Assembly: GCF_023073315.1 (NCBI RefSeq)
Contig: NZ_JADPJH010000039.1
Location: forward strand, 62,001 to 126,000
Direction of reading: 5' to 3'
Length of the DNA: 64,000 nucleotides
From: Bradyrhizobium sp. 1
Lineage (GTDB): Bacteria > Pseudomonadota > Alphaproteobacteria > Rhizobiales > Xanthobacteraceae
Under the pieces are notes generated by a model. That model ran no database searches. It was not told the origin of the DNA and worked only from the letters and a program-made list of their open reading frames with translations. Made by a program: the position numbers and the translations under genes. Below are positions 42,423-50,919 of the stretch, piece after piece; position 1 is the first letter of the stretch, and the number at the start of each line of letters is the position of its first letter.

Positions 42423-43343
42423 CTAACCGTCCTCGGCCCTGCTAATGAAATGGTTTTTCAGGAAGCTCTCCAGATCGGGTCTCGATCTTGCCCATTGCCA
42501 AGCACCGTTGGCTCCGACCACGAGATCGGCATCGGGATCAAAATTGCGATCGGCAAGCCCCCGATAGCGGCCGGCATAATTACGATTTTCAATGTCGCCG
42601 TGCCAGAGGTGATACAGGCGGCCGGGGATAAAGCCGATACGCCCGCCGACGGCCTGATGAAACGGAAGCGCCCAATTCAGATAATGCCGTTCGCATGCGG
42701 GGGTGAAAAGACATCCTTCGATTACTTTGTCGAAATCACCATACATCGCGCTCACGACCGCACGAGTCGCGCCGCCCACGATCATCGCATCATAGAGGCC
42801 ATGCTCTTCGAGAATATGGCGCCGCCCTGCCCACGCCAGCCCCCACACGAACGATCGGCGGTTTTGGGCCGATGGAGGCGTAACCTTGGCCTGGTTGAAT
42901 TTTCCCGCGTGCACCATGCTGACGACACCATGTCCGGACGCAGGCTTATCGAAGTAGTCGAAATTCGCCTGATGGCTATCCGGTTCGAGATCGACCTGAT
43001 CCGAGAGAAGCTGAACAACGTTGTACTCGCGCAGTTGCTTCTTTGCCTCTGCAACCCAATCCGACCGTTCGAAAACCACATCGCCATCGATCCAGGCAAT
43101 GTCGTCCACATCGGCAGGCACCGACTTGAGCGCGATATTGAGCAGTCTCTCCTTTTGCCACAAGACTGCTCCACGGGAGAGTTGAATTAGAACGTCGGCA
43201 TCTTTTTTGGACAGTTCAAACCGGCCATCGAACGAAAGCTCGACGGTAACGAGCGGGATTGCGAGATTCTCGCGAAAAATGCGATAATTCGGCGCGCGGG
43301 ATTTGAAACCCGCAGGATTGAAATAAGACGTGATGGCCCACAT
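42423..43343 (-). CDS. Glycosyltransferase (GT-A fold, DxD-type)
   Basis: The 306-residue protein starts AITSYFNPAGFKSRAPNYRIF and has the acceptor/nucleotide-sugar motif DDIAWIDGDVVFERSDW (the DGD acts as a DxD metal site), WGLAWAGRRHILEEHGLYD, and the later YHLWHGDIENRNYAGRY, the WHG region found in galactosyltransferase-related proteins. The likely role is addition of a sugar to a surface polysaccharide in the cytoplasm. No membrane segment. It precedes the CapK-like gene in the same direction. Confidence 0.8.
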   Translation of the reverse strand: MWAITSYFNPAGFKSRAPNYRIFRENLAIPLVTVELSFDGRFELSKKDADVLIQLSRGAVLWQKERLLNIALKSVPADVDDIAWIDGDVVFERSDWVAEAKKQLREYNVVQLLSDQVDLEPDSHQANFDYFDKPASGHGVVSMVHAGKFNQAKVTPPSAQNRRSFVWGLAWAGRRHILEEHGLYDAMIVGGATRAVVSAMYGDFDKVIEGCLFTPACERHYLNWALPFHQAVGGRIGFIPGRLYHLWHGDIENRNYAGRYRGLADRNFDPDADLVVGANGAWQWARSRPDLESFLKNHFISRAEDG

Positions 43344-43416
43344 CTCAGGATCCCGGCCTAAAACGAAAGCCCAGCGCGCCGCCGGGCCGATCGCTGCAAG
43401 CGGCGAAGCTCAATCG

Positions 43417-44946
43417 TCAATTGAAGTGATAGTTGACGCCAACCCGCACGATGTTGCCGTTGAAGTGCACGCGCGTGGAAGTTGCGATGGCAGCGATACC
43501 AAACCCGGGCAATGAGGTCGGCCCTTCATCGACGGCAAAGCCACCCGTCCCATAGTTGGCCGATCCTAGATCGTAGTACAGGTATTCGGCCTTGGCGCTC
43601 CAGTTGGACAGAAACATCCACTCTGCGCCGCCGCCGACCGTGTAGCCCGCGCGAGGGGCGGAAAACGATCCCAATGTCGCGTTCGCCGGCACGCCGCTAA
43701 TGGCGGTGGTCTGGTTGATCGTGGTGCTTGATTTCGCGCCGCCGTAAGCCAAACCGCCCGTCACATACAGCAAAAGGCTGGGTGTTACGGTTGCACCCAG
43801 GCGGCCGCGAATCGTGCCGATGTAGTCGAGGCTGCGTGAAGCTGCGATGTTGGTCAGCCAGGATCCGGTGTTGGGGCCGGATACAGTATCGGTCAGTACT
43901 TGACTCGAAGCGCTTGCATTGCCCCGCAACGACGAACCCTGAATATCCGCCTCGAAACCCGCAAGGACCATCGGTGAAATCATGTGATTGTAGCCCGCCT
44001 GGGCGCCGCCGATAAATCCACCCTGGCCGGTCGAAAGCTGGCTTGTCGCCCCGCTAGCCATCGCGGGGGCAGTGACCGGGGTTGTACTGTTCGAGGTGAC
44101 CGACGCGTCACTGTTCACCTTGTTGGAGCCATCAAGATAGCCCGCGTTGAGACCCGCATACCAACCCGACCAACCATTGCCGGCGATCGGGGGCGCCTTC
44201 GTATACGGCGCCTTGGTATAAAATTGCTGCGGCGCAGCCGGGCCGCCGAGCTTGTAGTTGATGCCCGCGCGAAGGATGTTGGCGCTGAAGCCGACACTTT
44301 CCGGAACGCCCGGAACGATGTTGAACAGCTGCGCATTGCCGAGATCGACGTGCAGATATTCCAGTTTTGCCGTCCAATTCGGCGCGAAAGACGTTTCTAT
44401 GCCGACGCCGGCGGTCCAGCCCGCGCGCCAGTCGCTACCGTACGCGGGCGTAAGCGAATCCCAGCCGACGACGTCGCCAATGGCGAGACCGCCCGTCGCA
44501 TAGAGCAGCCAGTTGCCGTTCGCGCCTGTTGCATATCCTACTCGACCGCGAAACGTACCGAGGGCATCGAGCTTCGTTCCGCAGGGATGTGGCGCAACGG
44601 TCGTGGGGCCACAGACGTTGGATTGGCCTTTGATATTAGCCCACGACAAATCACCCTCCAATCCGAGAACCCACGGACCGAATTGCCTGTTATATCCCAA
44701 GGTGCCGCCAAGCAGTCCGCCATTCAGCGAAAAGTGGCCATCACCGGCCCCCTCGGTATCCACCGCAGGCGGCGGTACGATGCCAGGATCGGTCTGGTCG
44801 GAATGGCCCCAGCCATAACCCCCTGCGACGCCGCCGTAGACGCCGGTCCAGTTGTACACGCCGGACGGCAATTCACCGGCGCAGGCTGAGCCAACACCCA
44901 GGAGCGTGCTGACCGCAACGGCGACTGAACGATTTGTTTTTTTCAC
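43417..44946 (-). CDS. Double-barrel outer-membrane protein (Omp25/Omp31-like fusion)
   Basis: The 509-residue product has a signal peptide (SVAVAVSTLLGVGSACAG) and two successive eight-stranded barrels of the Omp25/Omp31 (porin family) type. Barrel 1 runs from YNWTGVYGGVAGGYGWG to ANILRAGINYKLGG; barrel 2 from GWSGWYAGLNAGYLDG to GNIVRVGVNYHFN, each with the family's LGLEGDLSWANIKG- or LAGFEADIQGSS-like and TAKLEYLHVDLG- or SAKAEYLYYDLG-like strands. A proline/Lys-rich linker (KAPYTKAPPIAGNG) joins them. GTG at 44946 with GGGGCG upstream is chosen; earlier in-frame ATGs have no signal peptide. Normal members have one barrel. Confidence 0.85.
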   Translation of the reverse strand: MKKTNRSVAVAVSTLLGVGSACAGELPSGVYNWTGVYGGVAGGYGWGHSDQTDPGIVPPPAVDTEGAGDGHFSLNGGLLGGTLGYNRQFGPWVLGLEGDLSWANIKGQSNVCGPTTVAPHPCGTKLDALGTFRGRVGYATGANGNWLLYATGGLAIGDVVGWDSLTPAYGSDWRAGWTAGVGIETSFAPNWTAKLEYLHVDLGNAQLFNIVPGVPESVGFSANILRAGINYKLGGPAAPQQFYTKAPYTKAPPIAGNGWSGWYAGLNAGYLDGSNKVNSDASVTSNSTTPVTAPAMASGATSQLSTGQGGFIGGAQAGYNHMISPMVLAGFEADIQGSSLRGNASASSQVLTDTVSGPNTGSWLTNIAASRSLDYIGTIRGRLGATVTPSLLLYVTGGLAYGGAKSSTTINQTTAISGVPANATLGSFSAPRAGYTVGGGAEWMFLSNWSAKAEYLYYDLGSANYGTGGFAVDEGPTSLPGFGIAAIATSTRVHFNGNIVRVGVNYHFN

Positions 44947-45448
44947 GATCGCCCCATTGTAGCCAAAGCCCAGCGACCCTGTTCTTTCCCCACACAATTG
45001 GCTGCGTGAGATCAAACCAACTTTATGACTTAAGCGTTTGGCTTGCTCAATGATAATCTCTGGACAACAAACGGGATTTGGCGAGATGTTGCAAAATAAC
45101 ACCAGCCGCACTGTCGCGGCTCGACGAGGGCTATCCCAAGGACATCTGCGACCGATTCTACTACAGACTGGATCGTCGTACCTGCGGGTCTGAACCTACC
45201 TATCCGATCCTGCTGTTCTTAGGCATCGGGTTCGCGCCGTGCCTGTCCGGATTTTACCACAGGATACGGCGGCTGTACTGGGCTGGCGCGTGCCTGCGTT
45301 GACCACCGCGGGAGTTGGTAGGAGAAACGCAACAGGTAGCCGAACTTCAACGATTAGAATGTCTCCACTCCCATACCCTCCCATTGGCGCCCGAGACTTA
45401 GGATACCATTTTGCAATCCACGGACCTGGAGCCATTTGGGCTGTTCGC
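44947..45448. other. Non-coding stretch of the island, possible gene debris
   Basis: About 500 bases between the outer-membrane protein start and the truncated integrase. A frame at 45078-45302 (74 residues, 4 Cys) has no recognised family. Probably debris, perhaps where the missing integrase C-terminal half once was. Confidence 0.35.
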
Positions 45449-46189
45449 TTAGAGTTTTGGTCGTGTAAAAACAGTCCCGGACGCGCCGGCAAGAAGTTTC
45501 ATGAAAGCTGGCGCCTCGGTATACGGCAATGCCGGATGATGGCGGACAACCCGCTTGGGACGCTTTGGCAGCTTTTCACGCAACTGCCTCGTAAGCTCGG
45601 CCGGATTACGAAAGTGCGGATCGTCGATATCAACGTTCTTCGCGATAATCGTTTCAATCCGGCCGCGGACCCGGCTCGCAGTCTCGCGCTTCTCCACCCA
45701 GATCGGTTCGAGCAAATCGTGGATGTGGCTCGGCTTGATCTCCGGGATGGTCAGCTTACCAATGCTATCGTAGGCGTAACGCTTGAGAGAAGACGGCCAC
45801 TGGTCGCGATGCTTCTCGCTCCAACTCGACCAGTTCGCCCGGATGTAGGCTTCTGCGCACTCCTCGAACGTCGGCAATGCAAACTTCGCCTCGACGGCTT
45901 TCGCCTCTTCCCGCGCTTTTCGCCTCTCGCGCACGATGTCCACGCCCGCGGTGCTACGATCGCCTTTCACGCGCAGGCGGGCCGCATCGCGCGCGAGCCG
46001 TGCGTCCTTAAGCGACACGTCCTTCAAGGAGCCGAGGCCGTGCCAACGCTCTTTGCGATCTTTCCAATATCTGTATGACCAGCTTTTCGATGTTGGTCCG
46101 GTGACAATCCAGTAGAGCCCATCACCATCGGCGTACTTGCCAGGCTTGGTTTGACGCTCAATGTCGAGTGGTTTGAGTCTTCCAGCCAT
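45449..46189 (-). pseudogene. Truncated P4-type tyrosine integrase
   Basis: 246 residues remain of a phage integrase that should be about 400. The DUF4102 N-terminal domain (KPGKYADGDGLYWIVT, SWSYRYW, RHGLGSLKD-like) and the core-binding domain (TFEECAEAYIRANWSSWSEK onwards) are present, then PYTEAPAFMKLLAG, after which the frame ends (TVFTRPKL). The catalytic domain with R, H-x-x-R and Tyr is absent, so it cannot recombine. ATG at 46189 follows GGAGGA. It lies 162 bases from tRNA-Ser. Confidence 0.85.
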
Positions 46190-46276
46190 TGTTCCTCCGG
46201 GTAAACCGTCCTCCGAACCCACGGGCAAAATCTACGGTCATTGACTTGATTAGGAAGAACACCGGCGAACTGCGAA

Positions 46277-46364
46277 GTACAGCTTTCCGGCACAAGTCAC
46301 TGATTTTGCTGTGGAGTGCGAACGACTGTGAACAGTGGAGAACAATATACTGGCGGAAGGGGTG
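46277..46364 (-). repeat. att-like direct repeat, right copy
   Basis: Matches 40061-40147. Its last 14 bases (46351-46364) are the 3' end of tRNA-Ser, where insertion took place; the rest is the int-tRNA spacer. Confidence 0.75.
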
Positions 46365-46440
46365 GGATTCGAACCCACGGTACCCTTTCGGGTACGCCGG
46401 TTTTCAAGACCGGTGCCTTAAACCACTCGGCCACCCTTCC
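46351..46440 (-). tRNA. tRNA-Ser (UGA)
   Basis: The minus strand starts GGAAGGGTGGCCGAGTGG and ends CCCCTTCCGCCA, so CCA is encoded. The anticodon loop is CTTGAAA between five-base-plus stems (CCGGT/ACCGG), giving UGA, which reads UCA/UCG Ser codons. The long variable arm TACCCGAAAGGGTA is typical of class II tRNA-Ser. Its 3' end is the insertion site of the adjacent island. Confidence 0.97.
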
Positions 46441-46608
46441 AAGCTCAGAATTGCTGTCGCTTAACGCAGTCGACGGCGCAAGGCAACGCGAAGTTGGCGC
46501 GAACCCTCCTCTGAACCCGATCTGTCAGGCGAGCGTCAGGCTGTTCCCTTAGCCTATCCCCTCAGCAATCCCGGACACTGGCGACATCTCCCAGGGCGTC
46601 GCCGGTTG

Positions 46609-46647
46609 CGAGGCCCGGCTTGGAGTCGCCTCCGTTTCCGGGCCTCG
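46609..46647. repeat. Inverted repeat (long-loop hairpin)
   Basis: CGAGGCCCGG (46609-46618) and CCGGGCCTCG (46638-46647) are perfect arms with a 19-base loop. There is only a short T-run (TTT) on the plus side. It may be a bidirectional element between the tRNA and the small secreted-protein gene. Confidence 0.4.
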
Positions 46648-46659
46648 TTTGCTGCTCCC

Positions 46660-46691
46660 AAAAGAAAAACGGCGCCCCGTGAGGAGCGCCG
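46660..46691 (-). terminator. Rho-independent terminator
   Basis: On the minus strand CGGCGC / GCGCCG (46670-46675 and 46686-46691) forms a hairpin followed by TTTTTCTTTT (46660-46669). It lies 28 bases past the stop of the secreted-protein gene at 46719. Confidence 0.8.
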
Positions 46692-46718
46692 CATGAACTT
46701 CTTCTGTGCTGCGTTGGC

Positions 46719-47093
46719 TCAGTAGCCGCAGGACGCGCAGCCCGTCTGCACCGGGGCGTAATAGGAATAGCCCGGCTGGACCATCTCGACGCGCTGGCGC
46801 GTGGCGTATTGCGGGGGGATGCGCTCGTACTGAACGCTCGGCGGTGCGACCATCACGGTCTGCGGCACCATCACGGTGCGGTACTGCGCCGGCGAGCGAT
46901 GCGCGACGGTGGCGCCGGGCGACACCATCACGGTCTCGTCGACGGTGCGGTATTGCGGCTGCACATATTGCTGCTGGTAGCAGGTCTGGCACGGCGGCGG
47001 CGCGTAGCAATTGTAGCAGCCGGCGGAAGCAGCGCTCGTCATCGAAATCGCAGCGACGGCCGTGGAGAAAACAACAGCGAGAGTACGAGACAT
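46719..47093 (-). CDS. Small secreted Cys/Tyr/Gln-rich protein
   Basis: The 124-residue product has a signal peptide (LAVVFSTAVAAISMTSAASAG) followed by a Cys-rich start (CYNCYAPPPCQTCYQQQ) and two copies of the motif YRTVxxxVMVxPG/P (YRTVDETVMVSPGATVAHRS and YRTVMVPQTVMVAPPS), ending in GCASCGY. It may be an envelope or cell-wall protein stabilised by disulphides. ATG at 47093 is chosen; earlier in-frame starts lack a signal peptide. It has its own terminator. Confidence 0.75.
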   Translation of the reverse strand: MSRTLAVVFSTAVAAISMTSAASAGCYNCYAPPPCQTCYQQQYVQPQYRTVDETVMVSPGATVAHRSPAQYRTVMVPQTVMVAPPSVQYERIPPQYATRQRVEMVQPGYSYYAPVQTGCASCGY

Positions 47094-47194
47094 TATGTGG
47101 CGCCCCAGTTGCCCAAAATGGATTTGCGAAGGTCGCTGGCAGTATACGCCGCAAATTTCTGAGCCGCTGAAGTTCGTTGAGGCATCCTTAATGC

Positions 47195-47220
47195 GAACGG
47201 CCGGCTTTCGCCGGCCGTTC
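47195..47220 (-). terminator. Hairpin downstream of ilvD
   Basis: Perfect 11-base arms GAACGGCCGGC and GCCGGCCGTTC around a TTTC loop, 43 bases past the ilvD stop. No T-run, so it may act as a Rho-assisted terminator or RNA-stabilising stem. Confidence 0.5.
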
Positions 47221-47262
47221 AGAACTTGTTGACCATGCACGATGCGCGAACGCAAGCAGCGC

Positions 47263-49113
47263 TTACTTGGTGCGACGCTTCACCTCGCGCACCGCGCCGC
47301 GTGCGGCACTGGTGGTGAGCGCGGCGTAAGCCTGCAGCGCGGTCGAGACGTTGCGCTTGCGCGCAGCGGGCTGCCAGGCGGCATCGCCCTTGGCCTCCTC
47401 CGCCGCGCGGCGCTTGGCGAGCTCCTCGTCGGAGACTTCGAGGCTGATGCTGCGGTTCGGAATGTCGATCGCGATGCGGTCGCCGGTGCGGACGAGACCG
47501 ATGTTGCCGCCTTCGGCGGCTTCCGGAGACAGATGGCCGATCGACAAGCCTGAGGAGCCGCCCGAGAAGCGTCCGTCGGTGACGAGCGCGCAAGCCTTTC
47601 CGAGCCCCATCGATTTCAGATAGCTGGTCGGATACAGCATCTCCTGCATGCCGGGGCCGCCGCGCGGGCCTTCATAGATGATGACCACGATCTCGCCAGC
47701 CACGACCTTGCCGCCCAGGATGGCTTCGACGGATGCGTCCTGGCTTTCGAACACGCGCGCCGGGCCGGAGAACTTCAGGATCGAGGCGTCGACGCCGGCG
47801 GTCTTCACGATGCAGCCGTCCTGCGCAAGATTGCCGTAGAGCACGGCGAGGCCGCCGTCCTTGCTGAAGGCGTGCTCGAGATTGCGCACGACGCCCTTCT
47901 CGCGGTCGGCATCGAGCTCGTCGTAGCGACGCTCCTGGCTGAACGCGACCTGAGTCGGGATGCCGCCGGGCGAGGCACGGAAGAAGGTGCGGACCGACTC
48001 GCTCTTGGAGCGCTTGATGTCCCAGCGCTCCAGCGCATCGTTCATGGTCGGCGCATGCACGGTCGAGACCGAGGTGTCGATCAGGCCGGCGCGGTCGAGC
48101 TCGCCCAGAATGCCCATGATGCCGCCGGCACGGTGCACGTCCTCGACATGGACGTCGGCGACGGACGGCGCGACTTTGCAGAGCACGGGCACGCGGCGCG
48201 ACAGACGGTCGATGTCCTGCATGGTGAACTTCACCTCGCCTTCATGGGCAGCTGCAAGCAGATGCAGCACGGTGTTGGTCGAGCCGCCCATCGCGATGTC
48301 GAGCGTCATCGCGTTCTCGAACGCCTTGAAGTTGGCGACGTTGCGCGGTAGCACGCTTGCATCGTCCTGCTCGTAGTAGCGCCGCACGATATCGACGATG
48401 GTGTGGCCGGCCTCGACGAACAGGCGCTTGCGGTCGGCATGGGTTGCCACCACCGTGCCGTTGCCGGGCAGCGCCAGGCCGAGCGCCTCGGTCAGGCAGT
48501 TCATCGAATTGGCCGTGAACATGCCCGAGCACGAGCCGCAGGTCGGGCACGCCGAGCGCTCGATCACCTTGACGTCCTCGTCGCTGACCTTGGAGTCGGC
48601 GGCGGCGACCATGGCGTCGATCAGGTCGACGGCCTTGGTCTTGCCCTGCAGCGTAACCTTGCCGGCCTCCATCGGTCCGCCCGAGACGAACACGGCGGGG
48701 ATGTTGAGGCGCAGCGCGGCCATCAGCATGCCGGGCGTGATCTTGTCGCAATTGGAGATGCAGACCATGCCGTCGGCGCAGTGCGCGTTGACCATGTACT
48801 CGACGCTGTCGGCGATCAGTTCGCGCGACGGCAGGCTGTAGAGCATGCCGTCATGGCCCATGGCGATGCCGTCATCGACCGCGATGGTGTTGAATTCCTT
48901 GGCGACGCCGCCGGCCTGCTCGATCTCGCGGGCCACGAGCTGACCGAGGTCCTTGAGGTGGACGTGGCCGGGCACGAACTGAGTGAAAGAGTTGACGACC
49001 GCGATGATCGGCTTGCCGAAATCGCCGTCCTTCATGCCCGTCGCGCGCCAGAGGCCGCGGGCGCCCGCCATGTTGCGGCCGTGGGTGGTGGTGCGGGAGC
49101 GATAGGCTGGCAT
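47263..49113 (-). CDS. ilvD: Dihydroxy-acid dehydratase
   Basis: The 616-residue iron-sulphur dehydratase makes 2-keto-3-methylvalerate and 2-ketoisovalerate in isoleucine, valine and pantothenate synthesis. Cluster and active-site residues are visible in AHCADGMVCISNCDKITPGM and CPTCGSCSGMFTANSMNCLTEALGLALPGNG, the Fe-S cysteines of the long (bacterial, 2Fe-2S or 4Fe-4S) IlvD class. The start PAYRSRTTTHGRNMAGARGLWRATG is conserved. Full length. It is followed by a hairpin at 47195-47220. Confidence 0.97.
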   Translation of the reverse strand: MPAYRSRTTTHGRNMAGARGLWRATGMKDGDFGKPIIAVVNSFTQFVPGHVHLKDLGQLVAREIEQAGGVAKEFNTIAVDDGIAMGHDGMLYSLPSRELIADSVEYMVNAHCADGMVCISNCDKITPGMLMAALRLNIPAVFVSGGPMEAGKVTLQGKTKAVDLIDAMVAAADSKVSDEDVKVIERSACPTCGSCSGMFTANSMNCLTEALGLALPGNGTVVATHADRKRLFVEAGHTIVDIVRRYYEQDDASVLPRNVANFKAFENAMTLDIAMGGSTNTVLHLLAAAHEGEVKFTMQDIDRLSRRVPVLCKVAPSVADVHVEDVHRAGGIMGILGELDRAGLIDTSVSTVHAPTMNDALERWDIKRSKSESVRTFFRASPGGIPTQVAFSQERRYDELDADREKGVVRNLEHAFSKDGGLAVLYGNLAQDGCIVKTAGVDASILKFSGPARVFESQDASVEAILGGKVVAGEIVVIIYEGPRGGPGMQEMLYPTSYLKSMGLGKACALVTDGRFSGGSSGLSIGHLSPEAAEGGNIGLVRTGDRIAIDIPNRSISLEVSDEELAKRRAAEEAKGDAAWQPAARKRNVSTALQAYAALTTSAARGAVREVKRRTK

Positions 49114-49312
49114 GGCGGTTTCCGTCCTCGGGTTTGGTCGGCCGGGCGGGAAAATTGGAAGCCGCCTCAGGCCTTTGTGGCCGGATACCGCACGGGGTGA
49201 TCAGGCGCAACGGGAACTTGCCCCTGATAGCCCCGGATCGGCCTATCGCAGGCCTCCCCTGCTCCCGGCGCGGGCTCTTGCAGGGTCGGGTCGAGCCGGA
49301 CAGACGCTGTTG

Positions 49313-50182
49313 CTAGCGCTTCGGCTTGGGCAGAATAATTCTCCCCTGGGAGGCAATGCCACCCCACTTGGCGGACCAGCCGATTTCCGAGGCCGAGGAT
49401 GGCTCAATGCTTGTCTGACCTCGGGCGCCCTGCAATGCAAACAGGGCGCCTTGGGGGTCGACACATCGTGCGATCCAGCAGCCATCAGGCAATTCAATCG
49501 GCCCCTGCAGGATTCGGCCTCCGCCGGCATTCACATGCTTCGTGGCAGCACCGATGTCGTCAACATTGAAGTAATGCAGCCAGCTCGGCTGCGCTACGCT
49601 CGGAAGTTTCGTGAGCATGCCGCCGACAGTCTGCCCACCCGCCGAAAACAATTGATACCAGGCCGCCGGTTCGCTTTGAGCGTCGGCCTTCTGCCAACCG
49701 AACAGGTCTCGGTAGAAATCGAAGATCAAGGTCCGGTCGGCGGCCAGCAACTCATGCCAGCCTACGCGGCCCGGCTCGTCCACCCGGACGGATTTCCGTC
49801 GGCCATAGGTCGGTTCTTTGATCAGCCCGAACGTCGCCTCCTGCGGATCGGCAACGACTGCTATGCGGCCGATATTGGTGTCGGTCGGTGGTACAAGGAT
49901 CGTGCCTCCAAGACGTCTGACCTGCGCGGCGGTGGCGTCCAGGTCGTCGACGGCGACGTATCCCATCCATCTCGGCGTCGCCCCCAATCTTCGCCCCTCT
50001 TCCGGGATATCCATCAGCCCGCCCAGCGGGGTGCCGCCGCTACGAAGCACCGTGTAGGGCAGTTCCGGTGTCGATTCATCCTTCACGCCCCAGCCGATGA
50101 CCTTGCGATAGAATGCGCCTGCCGCCGCGACGTCCGTGGTCAGCAGTTCGTACCAAGCGAAACGTCCGAGTTGATCCGCCAC
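49313..50182 (-). CDS. VOC family protein with two glyoxalase-type domains
   Basis: The 289-residue protein has two vicinal-oxygen-chelate domains: residues about 1-125 (GRFAWYELLTTDVAAAGAFY..., with MGYVAVDDLDATAAQVRRLGG) and about 130-255 (GRVGWHELLAADRTLIFDFY..., with LHYFNVDDIGAATKHVNAGGG). Each starts with a metal-type WYEL/WHEL strand, as in the predicted lactoylglutathione lyase-like CFP-30B group. The reaction is unknown. GTG at 50182 is chosen because GGAGAGAT stands before it; an upstream TTG at 50245 is in frame. Confidence 0.85.
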   Translation of the reverse strand: MADQLGRFAWYELLTTDVAAAGAFYRKVIGWGVKDESTPELPYTVLRSGGTPLGGLMDIPEEGRRLGATPRWMGYVAVDDLDATAAQVRRLGGTILVPPTDTNIGRIAVVADPQEATFGLIKEPTYGRRKSVRVDEPGRVGWHELLAADRTLIFDFYRDLFGWQKADAQSEPAAWYQLFSAGGQTVGGMLTKLPSVAQPSWLHYFNVDDIGAATKHVNAGGGRILQGPIELPDGCWIARCVDPQGALFALQGARGQTSIEPSSASEIGWSAKWGGIASQGRIILPKPKR

Positions 50183-50420
50183 GCCGATCTCTCCGTTCAA
50201 ACCTGGATACGATTGCGGCACTGCACCAAGCTGCACGCGCACCAAGAGCGCGGATCGTTGATGCGTTTGTCAACTGGCCCCGCCGGCATCGTTCATGAAG
50301 ATGAATACATCCTGAACGTGCGGCGCCGCACTTTTGTGCGCGTAATTGTTGCTCGCATTATTTCCTCGGCGTAGACTTACCGCGGCTGGGACGCTTCTTG
50401 CAATGCTCGGAGGTTCGACC
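50183..50420. promoter_or_regulatory. Divergent region between the VOC gene and the RiPP precursor
   Basis: About 240 bases. It must hold the precursor promoter (rightward) and the VOC promoter (leftward). The segment 50345-50370 is AT-rich (TTGTTGCTCGCATTATTTCC). I do not see a sigma-70 pair I would defend. Confidence 0.4.
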
Positions 50421-50858
50421 ATGCGGCAGGCGAAGAAGACTTCTAAAGGGAAGAAGCGAGTAACCAAGGTCGCCGTGCCGGCGTTAGGAGCGGCAGGGCT
50501 GACGTTCTCGCTGGCGGGAGGCGCATCGGCCTCCGCCGTGCCGACACCCGACGTACAACAATTGCAGCACTTTGGAACGGGGCAGGCCATCACGCTCGAT
50601 GACGAGGAAATGGCTGACGTCAGCCTCGCCACCTTCCATCTCTTCGACAAGGAAAACGCCGGGAGCCGCGTGCAGCTGGCATGGCGCGGATGCGGCGGTT
50701 GCCGTGGCTGCAGAGGCTGTCGGGGTTGCCGTAGCTGCCGATGTGGCGTCGGTTGCCGATGTGCCGGTTGTGCCGTTGGCTGTGGCGTTGGTGTGGTGGG
50801 ATGCGCCGTATCATGCGCGGGTTGCTGCGCATCGTGGGGCCGCTGCCGCTGGTGCTAG
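50421..50858 (+). CDS. Putative Cys/Gly/Arg-rich TOMM (RiPP) precursor peptide
   Basis: The 145-residue product has a Lys-rich N-terminus (MRQAKKTSKGKKRVTK), a hydrophobic signal-like stretch (VAVPALGAAGLTFSLAGGAS), an acidic leader end (ITLDDEEMADVSLATFHLFD) and a core in which all 17 cysteines fall in residues 91-145. Cys91 to Cys106 recur every third residue as GC-R units, then spacing becomes irregular to the final RCRWC. GGAGG lies eight bases before the ATG. With a YcaO and a SagB-type gene downstream, Cys would be cyclised to thiazoles/thiazolines. The leader/core border and the product are unknown. A frame at 50572-50907 on the same strand is a shadow. Confidence 0.8.
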   Translation: MRQAKKTSKGKKRVTKVAVPALGAAGLTFSLAGGASASAVPTPDVQQLQHFGTGQAITLDDEEMADVSLATFHLFDKENAGSRVQLAWRGCGGCRGCRGCRGCRSCRCGVGCRCAGCAVGCGVGVVGCAVSCAGCCASWGRCRWC

Positions 50859-50897
50859 CGTTCCGAATGGCGTGTCCATCAGCCGATATATCATTGA

Positions 50898-50919
50898 CCG
50901 GCCCTGAGAAAGGGGCCGG
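50898..50919 (+). terminator. Hairpin between precursor and YcaO genes
   Basis: CCGGCCC (50898-50904) and GGGCCGG (50913-50919) around TGAGAAAG, 40 bases past the precursor stop. Only a weak T-rich tail follows (TTGATTGGTTT at 50925-50935). It may be an attenuator that lets the precursor mRNA outnumber the enzymes. Confidence 0.5.

Larger units (their letters stand above)
40148..46350. mobile_element. Genomic island integrated at tRNA-Ser(UGA)
   Basis: A 6.2-kb segment between the two copies of the tRNA 3' end. It holds a small membrane protein, a CapK/PaaK-like ligase, a glycosyltransferase, a double-barrel outer-membrane protein and a truncated integrase next to the tRNA. It is AT-richer than the rest of the window. 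No transfer or replication genes are seen, so it is probably immobile. The left neighbour, from the relic integrase leftwards, looks like a second island at the same site. Confidence 0.65.

Noticed and set aside
45078..45302. 74-residue frame on the island
   Set aside because: No family likeness, no ribosome site and located in apparent debris.
50572..50907. Alternative frame through the precursor core (VAVAAEAVGVAV-type)
   Set aside because: It starts inside the leader region and lacks a ribosome site. The frame with the leader and Cys-rich core has GGAGG before its ATG and fits the YcaO/SagB context.
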